Source: Oscillospiraceae bacterium (GTDB lineage Bacteria; Bacillota; Clostridia; Oscillospirales; Ruminococcaceae). From it: a stretch of 30,305 bases of DNA. Within the stretch, counting starts at the first letter, position 1; the number at the start of each line of letters is the position of its first letter. Shown here piece by piece: positions 1 through 8,413 of this stretch. The position numbers and the translations under genes were made by a program. A model generated the notes under the pieces. The model was not told the origin of the DNA. It ran no database searches and worked only from the letters and a program-made list of their open reading frames with translations. The stretch spans positions 1-30,305 of the forward strand of contig JAFUWP010000033.1 in the NCBI GenBank assembly GCA_017483405.1, written 5' to 3'.

Positions 1-345
1 ATCCTGAAACAATATCAGCCCAGAGGCATCCTCCACTGTTTCAACAGCTCCGCCGAAACGGCGAAGGAATTACTCAAGATTCCGGATTTGTATTTCAGTT
101 TCTCCGGCGTTATCACTTATTCCAACGTCCGGAAACCTCTCGAAGCCCTTCGGGTGCTCCCTCCTGAACGAATCCTCATCGAAACGGATTCCCCCTATCT
201 CGCGCCCGAACCCTTCCGCAAACGCCGCTGTGACAGCACCATGATTACCCTGACAGCCGAAAAAGCCGCGGAAATCAAACAAATCCCCGTACAGGATTTT
301 ATTACAATCTGCTGTGAAAATGCCTGCCGTATCTTCCGTATTTGA
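1..345 (+). CDS. tatD: TatD family metal-dependent hydrolase (3' part)
   Basis: This is the C-terminal part of a TatD/YcfH-type TIM-barrel deoxyribonuclease; the 5' end lies before the window, and the frame is open from base 1. The visible 114 residues hold the family's late motifs: GILHCFNSS (metal-ligand His), YFSFSGVITY, and RILIETDSPYLAPEP, where the Asp is a conserved metal ligand. The C-terminal helix ending NACRIF is also typical. TatD proteins are cytoplasmic 3'-5' exonucleases or phosphoesterases linked to DNA repair and quality control. A separate promoter follows, so secDF is probably not dependent on this gene. Family assignment is secure; the exact substrate is not. Confidence 0.9.
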   Translation: MLKQYQPRGILHCFNSSAETAKELLKIPDLYFSFSGVITYSNVRKPLEALRVLPPERILIETDSPYLAPEPFRKRRCDSTMITLTAEKAAEIKQIPVQDFITICCENACRIFRI

Positions 346-373
346 TAATTTGCTGAAAATCTTCCGCAAACTA

Positions 374-402
374 TTGACTTTATCATTATTTTGTAATATA
401 AT
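374..402 (+). promoter_or_regulatory. Promoter of secDF
   Basis: TTGACT (374-379), a 17-bp spacer and TATAAT (397-402) form a near-consensus housekeeping promoter in the 137-bp gap after tatD. The expected start near 409 leaves a leader of about 75 nt with an A/T-rich inverted stretch (436-455) and an AGGAGG ribosome binding site. Confidence 0.8.
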
Positions 403-482
403 ATTAATGATTGTCGTGAAATACGGCTGATTCTTAAAAAATTTTTTAAAAAATCCAAGTCAAAACAGGAGGTTACACAAAC

Positions 483-2801
483 GTGAACAAACGAATCGGA
501 AAACCCGTCTTTTTCGTGGCTTTTGTCCTGATTATCGCGTTCGCCCTCACAACCGTGTTCGGCGTGGCGACCTATAACGGCGACATCAAGCACACATGGG
601 TTCACAGTCTCGAAGACATCCGCCTCGGTATCGACATTCAGGGCGGCGTAGATGTGACTTTTGAACCCGATGACGGCGTAGAAGCTACAGATGAACAGAT
701 GGACGCTGCTTTGCAGGTCATCAAGCTCAGACTTACCAATCTTGGTATCAATGACAGTGAAACTTATGTGGATTATAATAATGACCGCATTATTGTCCGC
801 TTTCCGTGGCAGTCCGGCGAGGAAAATTTCGACCCTGCCGCCGCTGTCAACGAACTCGGCCAGATGTCAGAATTAACATTCCGCTATGGTTCTGATATTT
901 CCGGTGAAGTCATTCTCACCGGTTCAAGCGTGGATACCGCTACCCCAGGTTATGACCAGCAGAATGACCAGTGGGTCGTTCAGCTGAAACTCAACGATTC
1001 CGGTAAAGAAGCTTTTGCTACTGCGACTACTACGCAGGCCGCCAACAGCGGTTATATCTCTATCTGGATGGATGAAACCTGCATCTCAAACGCGACTGTC
1101 AATGAAGCCATCACCAGCGGTGAAGCTGTTATCTCCGGCAGTTTCACTTCCGAAACCGCTAAACAGCTCGCTGACCAGATTACTTCCGGCGCGTTGCCGT
1201 TCTCTCTGCATTCTACCAGCACAAAGACACTTTCTCCGACACTCGGTTCAGGTGCGCTCCGTGCGATGGTTCTCAGCGGATTAATCGCGCTTGCGTTTAT
1301 CTGCGTTTATATGCTCGTCCTGTACAGACTCCCTGGGTTTGTTGCTGTTATCGGTCTTATCGGACAGGTTGCCGGTATGCTCGCCGCCGTTTCCGGATGG
1401 TTCGGATTCCTGCCCAGCTCGACTCTCACAATCCCTGGTATCGCTGGTATTATCCTTTCTGTCGGTATGGGTGTTGACTGTAACATCATCACCGCAGAAC
1501 GTATCAAAGAAGAACTCGCAAGAGGAAAATCTGTTGAATCTTCTCTCAAAGCCGGTTATGCAAACGCATTTTCTGCTATCCTTGACGGTAACCTGACACT
1601 TGCTATCGTTGCCCTCATCCTGATGGGCGCATTCGGTACAGATAATGCGGTTACAAAACTTCTGAATGCAACTATCTTCCGTTTCTTCGGTGCTACGACA
1701 GAAGGCTTTATTTATTCTTTCGGCTTTACGCTTATCATGGGTGTTATTCTCAACTTCATCATGGGTGTGTTCGCCGCAAGACTGATGACCTTCTCTCTCG
1801 CAAAATTCAAGGCTTTCCAGAAACCGGAACTCTTTAATTATCAGAAAGACAAGTACAAAGAAGCCAGAATCTTCCATTTCAGCGAAACTAAGAAGAAATT
1901 CTTCATCATCTCCGCAGTGCTGGTTGTAGTTTCTCTCTGCACAACTTTCTTAGGTGTGGAAGTCTCCATCGACTTCAAGGGCGGTACTATCGTTTCTTAC
2001 TCCTACAGCGGCGATTTGGATGAAACTGCCTGCCAGTCCGCGATTGAAGGTATTCTCAATACTCCCGTTACTCTCCAGAAGGGTGAAAGCTTTGACGCTG
2101 ATACCAACATCCTGACAGTTTCCTTCAGCTATGATGACAGCCTGACTCTCGACCAGCAGGAATCTATGCTCAATGCGATGCTCGAAACCTATCCGAGCAA
2201 TAACATTCAGGAACTGGAAAGCAATGATGTCAGCCCGTCTTCCGGCCGCGAATTCTTCGCAAAATGTATCGTTGCCGTTATCTTCGCCGCAATCCTCCTG
2301 ATTATCTATATCGCTCTGCGATTCAAGAAAATCAGCGGCTGGTCTGCCGGTGTATTCACTATCATCACACTGTTGCATGATATTATCATCACTTACGGCA
2401 GTTTCGTGCTCTGCGGCTTTGAAATCGACTCTAACTTCATGGCTGTTGTTCTGACCATCTTCGGTTATTCTATCAATAATACCATCATTGTTTATGACAG
2501 AATCCGTGAAAATCAGAAACTTCTTGGTCAGGATACGACTATTGCAGAACTCGTCAACAAGAGCGCAAGCCAGACAATGCGCCGTTCTCTCAGAACATCT
2601 GTTACAACTGTTTCCACGATGATTATCATCAGTGTAGTGGCATCTATCTTCAATGTCAACAGCATCCTGAGCTTTTCCGTGCCGATGACATTCGGCCTGA
2701 TTGCAGGTACTTATTCTTCCCAGTGCATCGCCCCGACCCTCTGGGTTTGGTGGAATGAACGTCTTGGAAACAAAACCGTCAAGGACGTTGCTGTCAAGTA
2801 A
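483..2801 (+). CDS. secDF: Protein translocase SecDF (fused SecD and SecF)
   Basis: Encodes a 772-aa membrane protein that uses the proton motive force to help complete Sec-dependent export. SecD and SecF are fused in one chain, as in many Firmicutes. Residues about 9-30 form the first membrane helix, followed by the large extracytoplasmic domain opening with the SecD motif LGIDIQGGVDVTF. A five-helix SecD membrane block follows (LTIPGIAGIILSVGMGVDCN). The SecF half starts near residue 475 with a helix and VEVSIDFKGG, and ends with a second five-helix block (LTIFGYSINNTIIVYDRIRE). The start is GTG at 483, chosen because AGGAGG lies at a proper distance and the first residues lead directly into the helix. 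It is a single gene flanked by its own promoter and terminator. Confidence 0.95.
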   Translation: MNKRIGKPVFFVAFVLIIAFALTTVFGVATYNGDIKHTWVHSLEDIRLGIDIQGGVDVTFEPDDGVEATDEQMDAALQVIKLRLTNLGINDSETYVDYNNDRIIVRFPWQSGEENFDPAAAVNELGQMSELTFRYGSDISGEVILTGSSVDTATPGYDQQNDQWVVQLKLNDSGKEAFATATTTQAANSGYISIWMDETCISNATVNEAITSGEAVISGSFTSETAKQLADQITSGALPFSLHSTSTKTLSPTLGSGALRAMVLSGLIALAFICVYMLVLYRLPGFVAVIGLIGQVAGMLAAVSGWFGFLPSSTLTIPGIAGIILSVGMGVDCNIITAERIKEELARGKSVESSLKAGYANAFSAILDGNLTLAIVALILMGAFGTDNAVTKLLNATIFRFFGATTEGFIYSFGFTLIMGVILNFIMGVFAARLMTFSLAKFKAFQKPELFNYQKDKYKEARIFHFSETKKKFFIISAVLVVVSLCTTFLGVEVSIDFKGGTIVSYSYSGDLDETACQSAIEGILNTPVTLQKGESFDADTNILTVSFSYDDSLTLDQQESMLNAMLETYPSNNIQELESNDVSPSSGREFFAKCIVAVIFAAILLIIYIALRFKKISGWSAGVFTIITLLHDIIITYGSFVLCGFEIDSNFMAVVLTIFGYSINNTIIVYDRIRENQKLLGQDTTIAELVNKSASQTMRRSLRTSVTTVSTMIIISVVASIFNVNSILSFSVPMTFGLIAGTYSSQCIAPTLWVWWNERLGNKTVKDVAVK

Positions 2802-2810
2802 AAAAACTAT

Positions 2811-2841
2811 CCGGCAGATTCAGAAATCTGCCGGATTTTTT
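2811..2841 (+). terminator. Intrinsic terminator of secDF
   Basis: A perfect 10-bp stem (2811-2820 with 2825-2834), a 4-nt loop and a T-rich tail begin 10 bases after the secDF stop codon. Confidence 0.9.
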
Positions 2842-2850
2842 TATGCCGAA

Positions 2851-2883
2851 AAGGGCGTTCCCTTGCGCAGTGGGAACGCCCTT
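2851..2883. repeat. Perfect 12-bp inverted repeat with 9-nt loop
   Basis: AAGGGCGTTCCC (2851-2862) is perfectly complementary to 2872-2883. It is much more GC-rich than its surroundings. It has no T-tract on the plus strand and only TTTT on the minus strand, so it is not an obvious terminator. It may be a dispersed intergenic palindrome or a transcript-end-protecting hairpin; the window contains only this one copy that I noticed. Confidence 0.6.
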
Positions 2884-3079
2884 CCGGAATTTTACCTCTT
2901 TACGAAAAGCGATTAGCTCTGAAGCCTTGTTTATCCGTGGAAAATAATTCTTTCTTCTGATTTTTTGCTGAAAAAGAGATTCCTGAAATAGGGCTTCACT
3001 TATATAACAACCAACTGGGAAAAATATTGGATATTTTTTTAAAAAAATTCTCAAATTTCCAATCTTCTATCAATTACAC

Positions 3080-3109
3080 AAAAACTCCCTGAAAAATCAG
3101 GGAGTTTTT
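3080..3109 (-). terminator. Terminator of the minus-strand rqcP operon
   Basis: A 12-bp stem (3081-3092 with 3097-3108) with an AAAA loop has T-runs on both outgoing sides and lies 8 bases after the rqcP stop. It can also stop plus-strand readthrough. Confidence 0.85.
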
Positions 3110-3116
3110 ATTCTGA

Positions 3117-3356
3117 TTATACAACTTCATACATAGTCGCCGCGTTTGCTTTGGTGGCGTTTTCTGCCAGATTCAGCACACGGACTTTCACAGCCTTTGC
3201 GCCCATCTGGATTTCAATCACATCATTGATTTTTACATCATAAGATGCACGGGCTACTTTATCATTCACAAGCACTTTTCCGGCATCACAAGCTTCATTC
3301 GCGATTGTCCGGCGTTTTATCAGCCGTGAATTTTTCAGATATTTATCCAAACGCAT
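3117..3356 (-). CDS. rqcP: RqcP, S4-domain ribosome quality control protein
   Basis: A 79-aa protein consisting of one S4 RNA-binding domain, opening MRLDKYLKNSRLIKRRT and ending in NAATMYEVV. This matches the YabO/RqcP family in length and motif order. RqcP works with RqcH on stalled 50S subunits, promoting alanine tailing of incomplete peptides. The start is the ATG at 3356 because GGAGAG lies upstream and the protein then begins exactly as in the family; a longer in-frame extension to 3410 has no support. The gene overlaps the 3' end of the upstream lipoprotein gene by 14 bp, so the two are translationally linked. In Bacillus the homologue lies close to mazG, consistent with this block, where mazG and an HU gene are nearby. 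Confidence 0.9.
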   Translation of the reverse strand: MRLDKYLKNSRLIKRRTIANEACDAGKVLVNDKVARASYDVKINDVIEIQMGAKAVKVRVLNLAENATKANAATMYEVV

Positions 3357-4338
3357 ATTTTCTCTCCTGTGTTTCGGAAGTTCCTTCCTGTTCATCCGCA
3401 TCCTGCACACCGAATACAGCGTTCAGACCTTCTTCCGTGATTTCGTATCTCTGGACGGATGTACTGTTTTCCAATACATCCGGTACGGTCAGCCAGCTGC
3501 TGCCGGTGTTGTTCTGTCTGTCCGGATGAATATCCAGTTCCGGTGCTTTGTCAAGGTCGATGTTCATGCCGCGTTCGGCATAGATTTCATAACTGTAATC
3601 CCGTGTCGGATAACAGTATGTTTCTTTCAGCACCAATCCTGACGGCGATGTCCGCGAATTCTCAAATTCATAAATTTCCAGATATGTCCCGTCCGCCATG
3701 ACAGAACCCTGCAATGACCCCAGACAATTATGATACGGCCGATAGTAAAAATTATAAGTATAATGACTCGGATAAAAACTGTCTACATACAGAACATTCT
3801 GATTATGATACGCATAAATCAGCACTTCCATTGTTGTCTGAATAAACAGTTCCGGTACATTATCTTCATTCAGATATAATAGCAGAAACCGCGTATCCGC
3901 TTCCTGTACATCTGCCGAAATCTGACGCTGAAAACTCTTGTTTTCCAGAAATGTCCGGTAGGCATTTTCCCATTCTTCCGGCGGAATCTCCGGTTCTTCC
4001 GTAACCGGTTCGGTCGGAGGTTCGGTTGTCGGAGGCTCAGTTTCCGGTTCGGTCGGTATGGGACGTGTTTCCGTTACGGGAACGGTTTCCGGCACTTCTG
4101 TCATCACGGCCGTTTCCGGCTGAAAGAAAAATCCCTGATATTCCGTTTCTGATTCGGTTTCGGTATCATACCAGCCGGAGCGCGTTTCTGTTTCCGTTTC
4201 CTGCTCGTTTCGTTTGGGATTGAGAATATCTTCGATAGTATCAGGCGATTCTATCTCCGTACCGCAGGCCTGACAGCACAGCAGCACACAGCAGAACAGC
4301 AGACAGCAGGAAATGGATTTTTTCAGGATATTCTTCAT
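3343..4338 (-). CDS. Secreted lipoprotein with Glu/Thr/Pro-rich linker
   Basis: A 331-aa protein with a lipoprotein signal peptide: basic start MKNILKK, hydrophobic Cys-rich core and lipobox ending QAC at about residue 25. Residues about 45-120 form a low-complexity linker of E, T and P (repeated TET/PTEP units), which probably spans the cell wall. The rest (about 120-331) is a folded domain with many Tyr and Asp residues (FYPSHYTYNFYYRPYHNC) that I do not recognise. Lying between an HU gene and rqcP it looks like an insertion into a housekeeping cluster. The ribosome binding site is a modest AAAGGA. Function unknown; export and lipid anchoring are well supported. Confidence 0.8.
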   Translation of the reverse strand: MKNILKKSISCCLLFCCVLLCCQACGTEIESPDTIEDILNPKRNEQETETETRSGWYDTETESETEYQGFFFQPETAVMTEVPETVPVTETRPIPTEPETEPPTTEPPTEPVTEEPEIPPEEWENAYRTFLENKSFQRQISADVQEADTRFLLLYLNEDNVPELFIQTTMEVLIYAYHNQNVLYVDSFYPSHYTYNFYYRPYHNCLGSLQGSVMADGTYLEIYEFENSRTSPSGLVLKETYCYPTRDYSYEIYAERGMNIDLDKAPELDIHPDRQNNTGSSWLTVPDVLENSTSVQRYEITEEGLNAVFGVQDADEQEGTSETQERKYAFG

Positions 4339-4346
4339 GAATCAAT

Positions 4347-4634
4347 TCAGTCCTTTGTTTTCGGATTTACAGCTTCTTTCAGGCCTCTGCCTGCCTTGAA
4401 TGCCGGTGCTTTGCCTGCCGGCAGCTGAATCGGGTCACCTGTACGGGGGTTCAGACAGCGTTTTTCCTTGCGTTCTCTGACATCAAAAGTTCCGAAACCT
4501 GTCAGAACTACCTTTTCACCTTCGGCCAGAGAGGCGCAGATAGTATCAAAAATAAAATTCACATCTGCCTCAGCATCTTTTCTCTTGCGGTCACGGCTCT
4601 TAGCATACATAGCGATTAATTCAGATTTTGTCAT
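4347..4634 (-). CDS. hup: HU family DNA-binding protein
   Basis: A 95-aa HU/IHF-type nucleoid protein. It opens MTKSELIAMYAKSRDRKRKDAE, carries the signature VVLTGFGTFDVRERKEKRCLNP covering the beta arm with the DNA-intercalating Pro region (NPRTGDPI), and ends GRGLKEAVN. It is expected to bind and bend DNA as a dimer. AGGAGG is 8 bases upstream of the ATG. It sits 23 bases after mazG and 8 before the lipoprotein gene on the same strand, so all are likely co-transcribed. The mazG-hup-rqcP order is the one known around yabN-yabO in Firmicutes. Confidence 0.93.
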   Translation of the reverse strand: MTKSELIAMYAKSRDRKRKDAEADVNFIFDTICASLAEGEKVVLTGFGTFDVRERKEKRCLNPRTGDPIQLPAGKAPAFKAGRGLKEAVNPKTKD

Positions 4635-4657
4635 GATAATTTCCTCCTGTAAGTAAA

Positions 4658-5458
4658 TCAGTTTAAATTTTCTTTTGCCTGTTTCCAGTATTCGTCAAGT
4701 TCTTCAATCGGCAGGTCAGGCATATTTCTGCCGGATTCTGTGACGAGCTGTTCTGTCTGTTCAAAACGCCGGATGAATTTTTCTGTCGCCTTTGAAAGCG
4801 TCTGTTCTGCATCCAGCCCCAGATGACGCGCGGTATTCACACATGAAAACAGCAAATCGCCGAATTCTTCTTCAATACGCTCCTGATTTCCGGATTGCAT
4901 GGCTTCGCTTAATTCATCACGTTCCGCCTGAATACAGGAAAATGCATCCTCCGCAGTACGGAAATCCATACCGGCTTTCTTCGCGCGCTTGCCGACTTTC
5001 TGTGCTCTCGACAGTGCCGGAAGTGATTTGGCTACCGCATTCAGCGTATCTGTATAAGTCTCCTGATGCTTGGTTTCCATCTTGATAGCATCCCAGTTAT
5101 TCAGAACCGTTTCGGTATCTTCGGCCTTGACATCGCCGAACACATGCGGATGACGAACTATCAGCTTTTTGCAGATTTCATCACATACAGCATTGAAATC
5201 AAAAGCTTTTTCTTCTTCGGCGAGCGTACAGTGAAATACTACCTGCAACAGCACATCGCCTAATTCTTCGCGCATCATAGCCATATCCAGCAGGTCAATC
5301 GCTTCTACAGCCTCGTAGGCTTCTTCCAGAAAATCATTCCGGATAGAAGTATGATTCTGTTCCTTATCCCACGGACAGCCGTCAGGACTTCTCAGAAGTT
5401 TCACGATTTCCTGCAAATCATGAATATCATAAAAATTTTTCTGCGTATATTCTACCAT
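4658..5458 (-). CDS. mazG: MazG nucleoside triphosphate pyrophosphohydrolase
   Basis: A 266-aa protein that hydrolyses (d)NTPs to monophosphates and is thought to clean non-standard or excess nucleotides. Two MazG repeats are visible. The N-terminal one has the family hallmark DGCPWDKEQ and the metal-binding ExxE...ExxD pattern (EEAYEAVEAI then EELGDVLLQVVFH). The C-terminal one has DELSEAMQ then EEEFGDLLFSCVNTARHL. I take the ATG at 5458 as start, because AGGTGA lies 5 bases upstream; a GTG at 5467 overlaps the trpS stop but has no ribosome binding site. It follows trpS directly. The YabN-type N-terminal methylase domain found in some homologues is absent. Confidence 0.92.
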   Translation of the reverse strand: MVEYTQKNFYDIHDLQEIVKLLRSPDGCPWDKEQNHTSIRNDFLEEAYEAVEAIDLLDMAMMREELGDVLLQVVFHCTLAEEEKAFDFNAVCDEICKKLIVRHPHVFGDVKAEDTETVLNNWDAIKMETKHQETYTDTLNAVAKSLPALSRAQKVGKRAKKAGMDFRTAEDAFSCIQAERDELSEAMQSGNQERIEEEFGDLLFSCVNTARHLGLDAEQTLSKATEKFIRRFEQTEQLVTESGRNMPDLPIEELDEYWKQAKENLN

Positions 5459-5463
5459 AACGC

Positions 5464-6486
5464 TCACCTGATTTCAGAGGGAATAAAGCCGATTTTCTTA
5501 TAGACTTTATTCAGCACTCTCTGCGAATAGCGCAGAGCCTCCGCTCCGCATCTGGTATAACATTCTTTCAGATAGGCCTTATCTGCAATTAATTTTGCAT
5601 ATTCCTCACGGACAGGCGCGAGATGGTCGGCTATCGCTTCGCCGACTGCCATCTTAAACGTACCGTAGCCCTGACCGGCGAATTCCTTTACAGCATCTTC
5701 GATAGATTTTCCTGTTACGGCGGAATAAATCGTCAGCAGATTGTTAATGCCATCCTTACCCTCACGGAATGCGACTTCGGTTTCACTGTCGGTGACGGCT
5801 CTCTTGCATTTCCGGATGATGGTATCTTTATCATCAAGAATCAGAATGACAGCATTCGGATTTTCATCAGATTTGGACATTTTCTTAGTCGGTTCTTGCA
5901 GGGACATAACCTTTGCACCCACGGGGGCAACATAGCCTTCCGGCACGGTAAATGTATCACCATAACGGCCGTTGAATCTGCGTGCAATCGTCCGCGCAAG
6001 CTCCAGATGCTGCATCTGGTCTGCGCCGACTGGTACTAAATCCGCATTATAGACCAGAATATCCGCCGCCATCAGTACCGGATAATCAAACAATCCGGCA
6101 TTGATGTCATCAGGATGTCTCTGACTCTTATCCTTGAACTGCGTCATTCTCGAAAGTTCGCCGAACTGAGTCGAACAGTTCAGCACCCACGAAAGCTGGG
6201 CATGTGTCGGAACATGACTCTGAATGAATAACAAAGATTTATCCAAATCAATCCCACATGCCAGTAACTGCGCGTAGGCCTCCAGTGTCTTCTGACGGAG
6301 CTTTGCAGGGTCGATTTTTACGGTAATTGCATGTTCATCGACAACACAGTAAATACATCTGTAATCTTCCTGCAATGGTTTCCAGTTCCGGATTGCTCCG
6401 ATGTAATTCCCCAGCGTGAATGTGCCTGTCGGCTGAATTCCGCTGAATATCAGCTTTTTCTGTTCCGTGGTATTTTGTTCGCTCAT
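5464..6486 (-). CDS. trpS: Tryptophanyl-tRNA synthetase
   Basis: A 340-aa class I aminoacyl-tRNA synthetase that charges tRNA-Trp. The HIGH-equivalent motif is PTGTFTLGNYIG (residues 19-30), and KMSKS is seen near residue 200 (KKMSKSDEN). Other family marks are GADQMQHLELAR and the ribose/Trp pocket region DYPVLMAADILVY. Length is normal for a bacterial TrpS. The ATG start overlaps the stop of the upstream 179-aa gene by four bases (ATGA), indicating coupled translation. No tryptophan leader peptide or T-box is seen in front of it; it sits inside the aminotransferase-started operon. Confidence 0.96.
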   Translation of the reverse strand: MSEQNTTEQKKLIFSGIQPTGTFTLGNYIGAIRNWKPLQEDYRCIYCVVDEHAITVKIDPAKLRQKTLEAYAQLLACGIDLDKSLLFIQSHVPTHAQLSWVLNCSTQFGELSRMTQFKDKSQRHPDDINAGLFDYPVLMAADILVYNADLVPVGADQMQHLELARTIARRFNGRYGDTFTVPEGYVAPVGAKVMSLQEPTKKMSKSDENPNAVILILDDKDTIIRKCKRAVTDSETEVAFREGKDGINNLLTIYSAVTGKSIEDAVKEFAGQGYGTFKMAVGEAIADHLAPVREEYAKLIADKAYLKECYTRCGAEALRYSQRVLNKVYKKIGFIPSEIR

Positions 6487-7022
6487 GCCTGCTTACCGCC
6501 TTCCGGCAAGTTTTCGGCATCACGGAGCTGGGCTACTCTCAGCGCACCCATTACTTGCTGATACAGATAATAAACCACTCTTTTTTCTTTATCATCCTGC
6601 TGGATGGTTCTGGGGTCAATTTCTGCCTTGAATATGCCTCTCTTAGTCATCATGTAGATAAAATGCTTTCCGGCTACCGGCAGAGGGAACTGTGATGTTC
6701 TCTTGCATGTCTGCTTCAGAGGGGTTGCATTCACTACCAGATTTCTCGCGGCCTGTACAACAGATTTGTATTTTGTGGATGCACCTGTATATTCACTTCC
6801 GTTGTTGAAATACAGATTTGCCGCGCCGTTGATAAAGCATACCATTGTTACCATGATGGTCTGACCCATCGGAATATCAATGACAACACCATATACTTCA
6901 TCGGACTTGAACTTCATGTTCGAGAACTGTACCGGCGGAATATGCAGTGCGCTGTTGCGGGTTGCTAAATATCCAGATGTTACCGGATACGGGTCTAAGG
7001 GGGAACGTCTTACAATTGCCAT
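6483..7022 (-). CDS. Conserved-looking protein of unknown function
   Basis: A 179-aa protein that I do not recognise. No signal peptide or convincing membrane helix is seen. It begins MAIVRRSPLDPYPVTSGYLA and has a central, probably beta-rich region (MTMVCFINGAANLYFNNGSEYTGAS) followed by a helical C-terminal part (YYLYQQVMGALRVAQLRDAE). It has a good ribosome binding site (AAAGGAC, 11 bases from the ATG), lies 39 bases after the aminotransferase gene, and overlaps trpS by four bases, so it is certainly expressed with them. Thr/Lys-rich segments could suggest a cytoplasmic regulatory protein, but this is only a guess. Confidence 0.8.
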   Translation of the reverse strand: MAIVRRSPLDPYPVTSGYLATRNSALHIPPVQFSNMKFKSDEVYGVVIDIPMGQTIMVTMVCFINGAANLYFNNGSEYTGASTKYKSVVQAARNLVVNATPLKQTCKRTSQFPLPVAGKHFIYMMTKRGIFKAEIDPRTIQQDDKEKRVVYYLYQQVMGALRVAQLRDAENLPEGGKQA

Positions 7023-7061
7023 GATAAATTTGTCCTTTCTTCAATAAAAATAATATGATTA

Positions 7062-8255
7062 TTAATCAAACATCTCTTTTGTGAGCTGTCCTAAAATTGC
7101 GATGCCTTTGTCAATCGCTTCGTCTGTCGGTGTGGAATAGTTCAGTCTGAATGAATATGTCACATCGCTCTCCGATACCATGAACGCATTGCCAGGTACA
7201 ACCGCGATTTTATATTCCTGTACTGCCTTTTTGCAGAATCCGGACATATCACTGCCTTCCGGAAGGGTACACCACAGGAACAAACCGCCTTCCGGTTTGG
7301 TATAGGCAACATTGCCGGAAAAATGTTCTGCGATGCCGTTCAGCATTCTTTCGGCCTTCTGCTTGTAGATGCCTCTGAGATTCGCAAGATGGGCATCAAA
7401 ATCCACTTTCTGCATGAACTGATATGCCAGCATCTGTCCGAAATTGTTCGTCTGTACGTCAGATACCTGCTTGCAGACTACCATTTTCGAGATGACTTCC
7501 TTCGGCGCGATGCCGTATCCTACTCGGATGCCAGGTGCAAGCACTTTCGAAAAACTTCCGGCATAAATGACTCTGCCATCGGTATCCATACTCTTGATGC
7601 TCGGTACATCTTCACCGGAAAACCGCAAATCACCATAGGGATTATCTTCAATAATCATTGTATTATATTTCTGTGCCAGTGCATATAATTCCTTACGGCG
7701 TTTGAGAGTCGTTGTCTTGCCGGTGGGGTTCTGGAAATTCAGAATCAGATAAATCAGTTTTGTATTCGGATTTTCTTTCAGAGCCTTTTCCAGAAGTTCC
7801 GGATTCATGCCCTCATCATCCAGAGGCACGCCGACCAGATTCACGTTATAGGACTTGAACGCGTTCAGCGAACCGATAAAGCTCGGTGCTTCGCAAATCA
7901 GGGTATCACCAGCGTTGCAGAGCGATTTGCAGGCAAGCTCCATCACCTGCTGTGCGCCGGATGTGATAATCAGTTCTTCACTGTCTGCCTTGAAATTGCC
8001 CTGTGCGGTCATGCGCTCTTTCATCAGATTTCTTAAAGGCAGATACCCTTCTGTAATTCCATACTGTAATACAGAAATCGGGTCATTCTGAAACAGTTCC
8101 GATGCGATTTCACGCACTTTCTCTACCGGAAATGCTTCCGGTGCGGGATTTCCTGCCGCAAAGGAAATCACATCAGGTTCAGATGTAAATTTCAGAATCT
8201 CACGAATGGCAGATGCCTGCAAGTGAGAAACTTTTTCGGAAAATTGATAATTCAT
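7062..8255 (-). CDS. PLP-dependent class I/II aminotransferase (2-aminoadipate aminotransferase type)
   Basis: A 397-aa fold-type I aminotransferase, related to LysN/2-aminoadipate and other aromatic or branched-chain 2-oxo acid aminotransferases. Visible marks are ISFAAGNPAPEAFP, NFQNPTGK (about 173-180), the cofactor region IIEDNPYGDLRF, the Schiff-base lysine in YAGSFSKVLAPG (K237), and the C-terminal FRLNYSTP with the substrate-carboxylate Arg. There is no GntR DNA-binding domain, so it is not a MocR regulator. I choose ATG at 8255; AGGTGA lies 11 bases upstream, while the GTG at 8270 overlaps that ribosome binding site. The substrate cannot be read from sequence. It is the first gene of the minus-strand operon. 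Confidence 0.88.
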   Translation of the reverse strand: MNYQFSEKVSHLQASAIREILKFTSEPDVISFAAGNPAPEAFPVEKVREIASELFQNDPISVLQYGITEGYLPLRNLMKERMTAQGNFKADSEELIITSGAQQVMELACKSLCNAGDTLICEAPSFIGSLNAFKSYNVNLVGVPLDDEGMNPELLEKALKENPNTKLIYLILNFQNPTGKTTTLKRRKELYALAQKYNTMIIEDNPYGDLRFSGEDVPSIKSMDTDGRVIYAGSFSKVLAPGIRVGYGIAPKEVISKMVVCKQVSDVQTNNFGQMLAYQFMQKVDFDAHLANLRGIYKQKAERMLNGIAEHFSGNVAYTKPEGGLFLWCTLPEGSDMSGFCKKAVQEYKIAVVPGNAFMVSESDVTYSFRLNYSTPTDEAIDKGIAILGQLTKEMFD

Positions 8256-8314
8256 AATTGTTTTTTTCACCTTTGCATTTCAGATTCTCTGTCTGGTTAC
8301 AGAGTGCTGTTATT

Positions 8315-8343
8315 ATTATAGCACAAAATTTTGATTTCGGCAA
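8315..8343 (-). promoter_or_regulatory. Promoter of the aminotransferase-trpS-mazG-hup-rqcP block
   Basis: On the minus strand, TTGCCG (8343-8338), a 17-bp spacer and TATAAT (8320-8315). The downstream genes follow without long gaps, so this may serve the whole block down to rqcP. Confidence 0.7.
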
Positions 8344-8413
8344 TAGCATTTTCAAAAAAAATCCTTGTATTCCGTGAATTTTTTTTGGAAATTCTTCTGA
8401 AAGGAGTCTGCTT

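Larger units (their letters stand above)
2842..3116. other. Convergent intergenic region with two inverted repeats
   Basis: The 275 bases between the secDF terminator and the end of rqcP (315 bases from the secDF stop) carry no credible ORF. They contain a perfect 12-bp inverted repeat (2851-2883), an A/T-rich stretch without recognisable signals (about 2900-3070), and the terminator hairpin of the minus-strand operon (3080-3109). Confidence 0.6.

Noticed and set aside
408..431. A 7-codon ORF in the secDF leader, as a possible arrest peptide
   Set aside because: It is too short, lacks a ribosome binding site, and lies at or before the predicted transcription start region.
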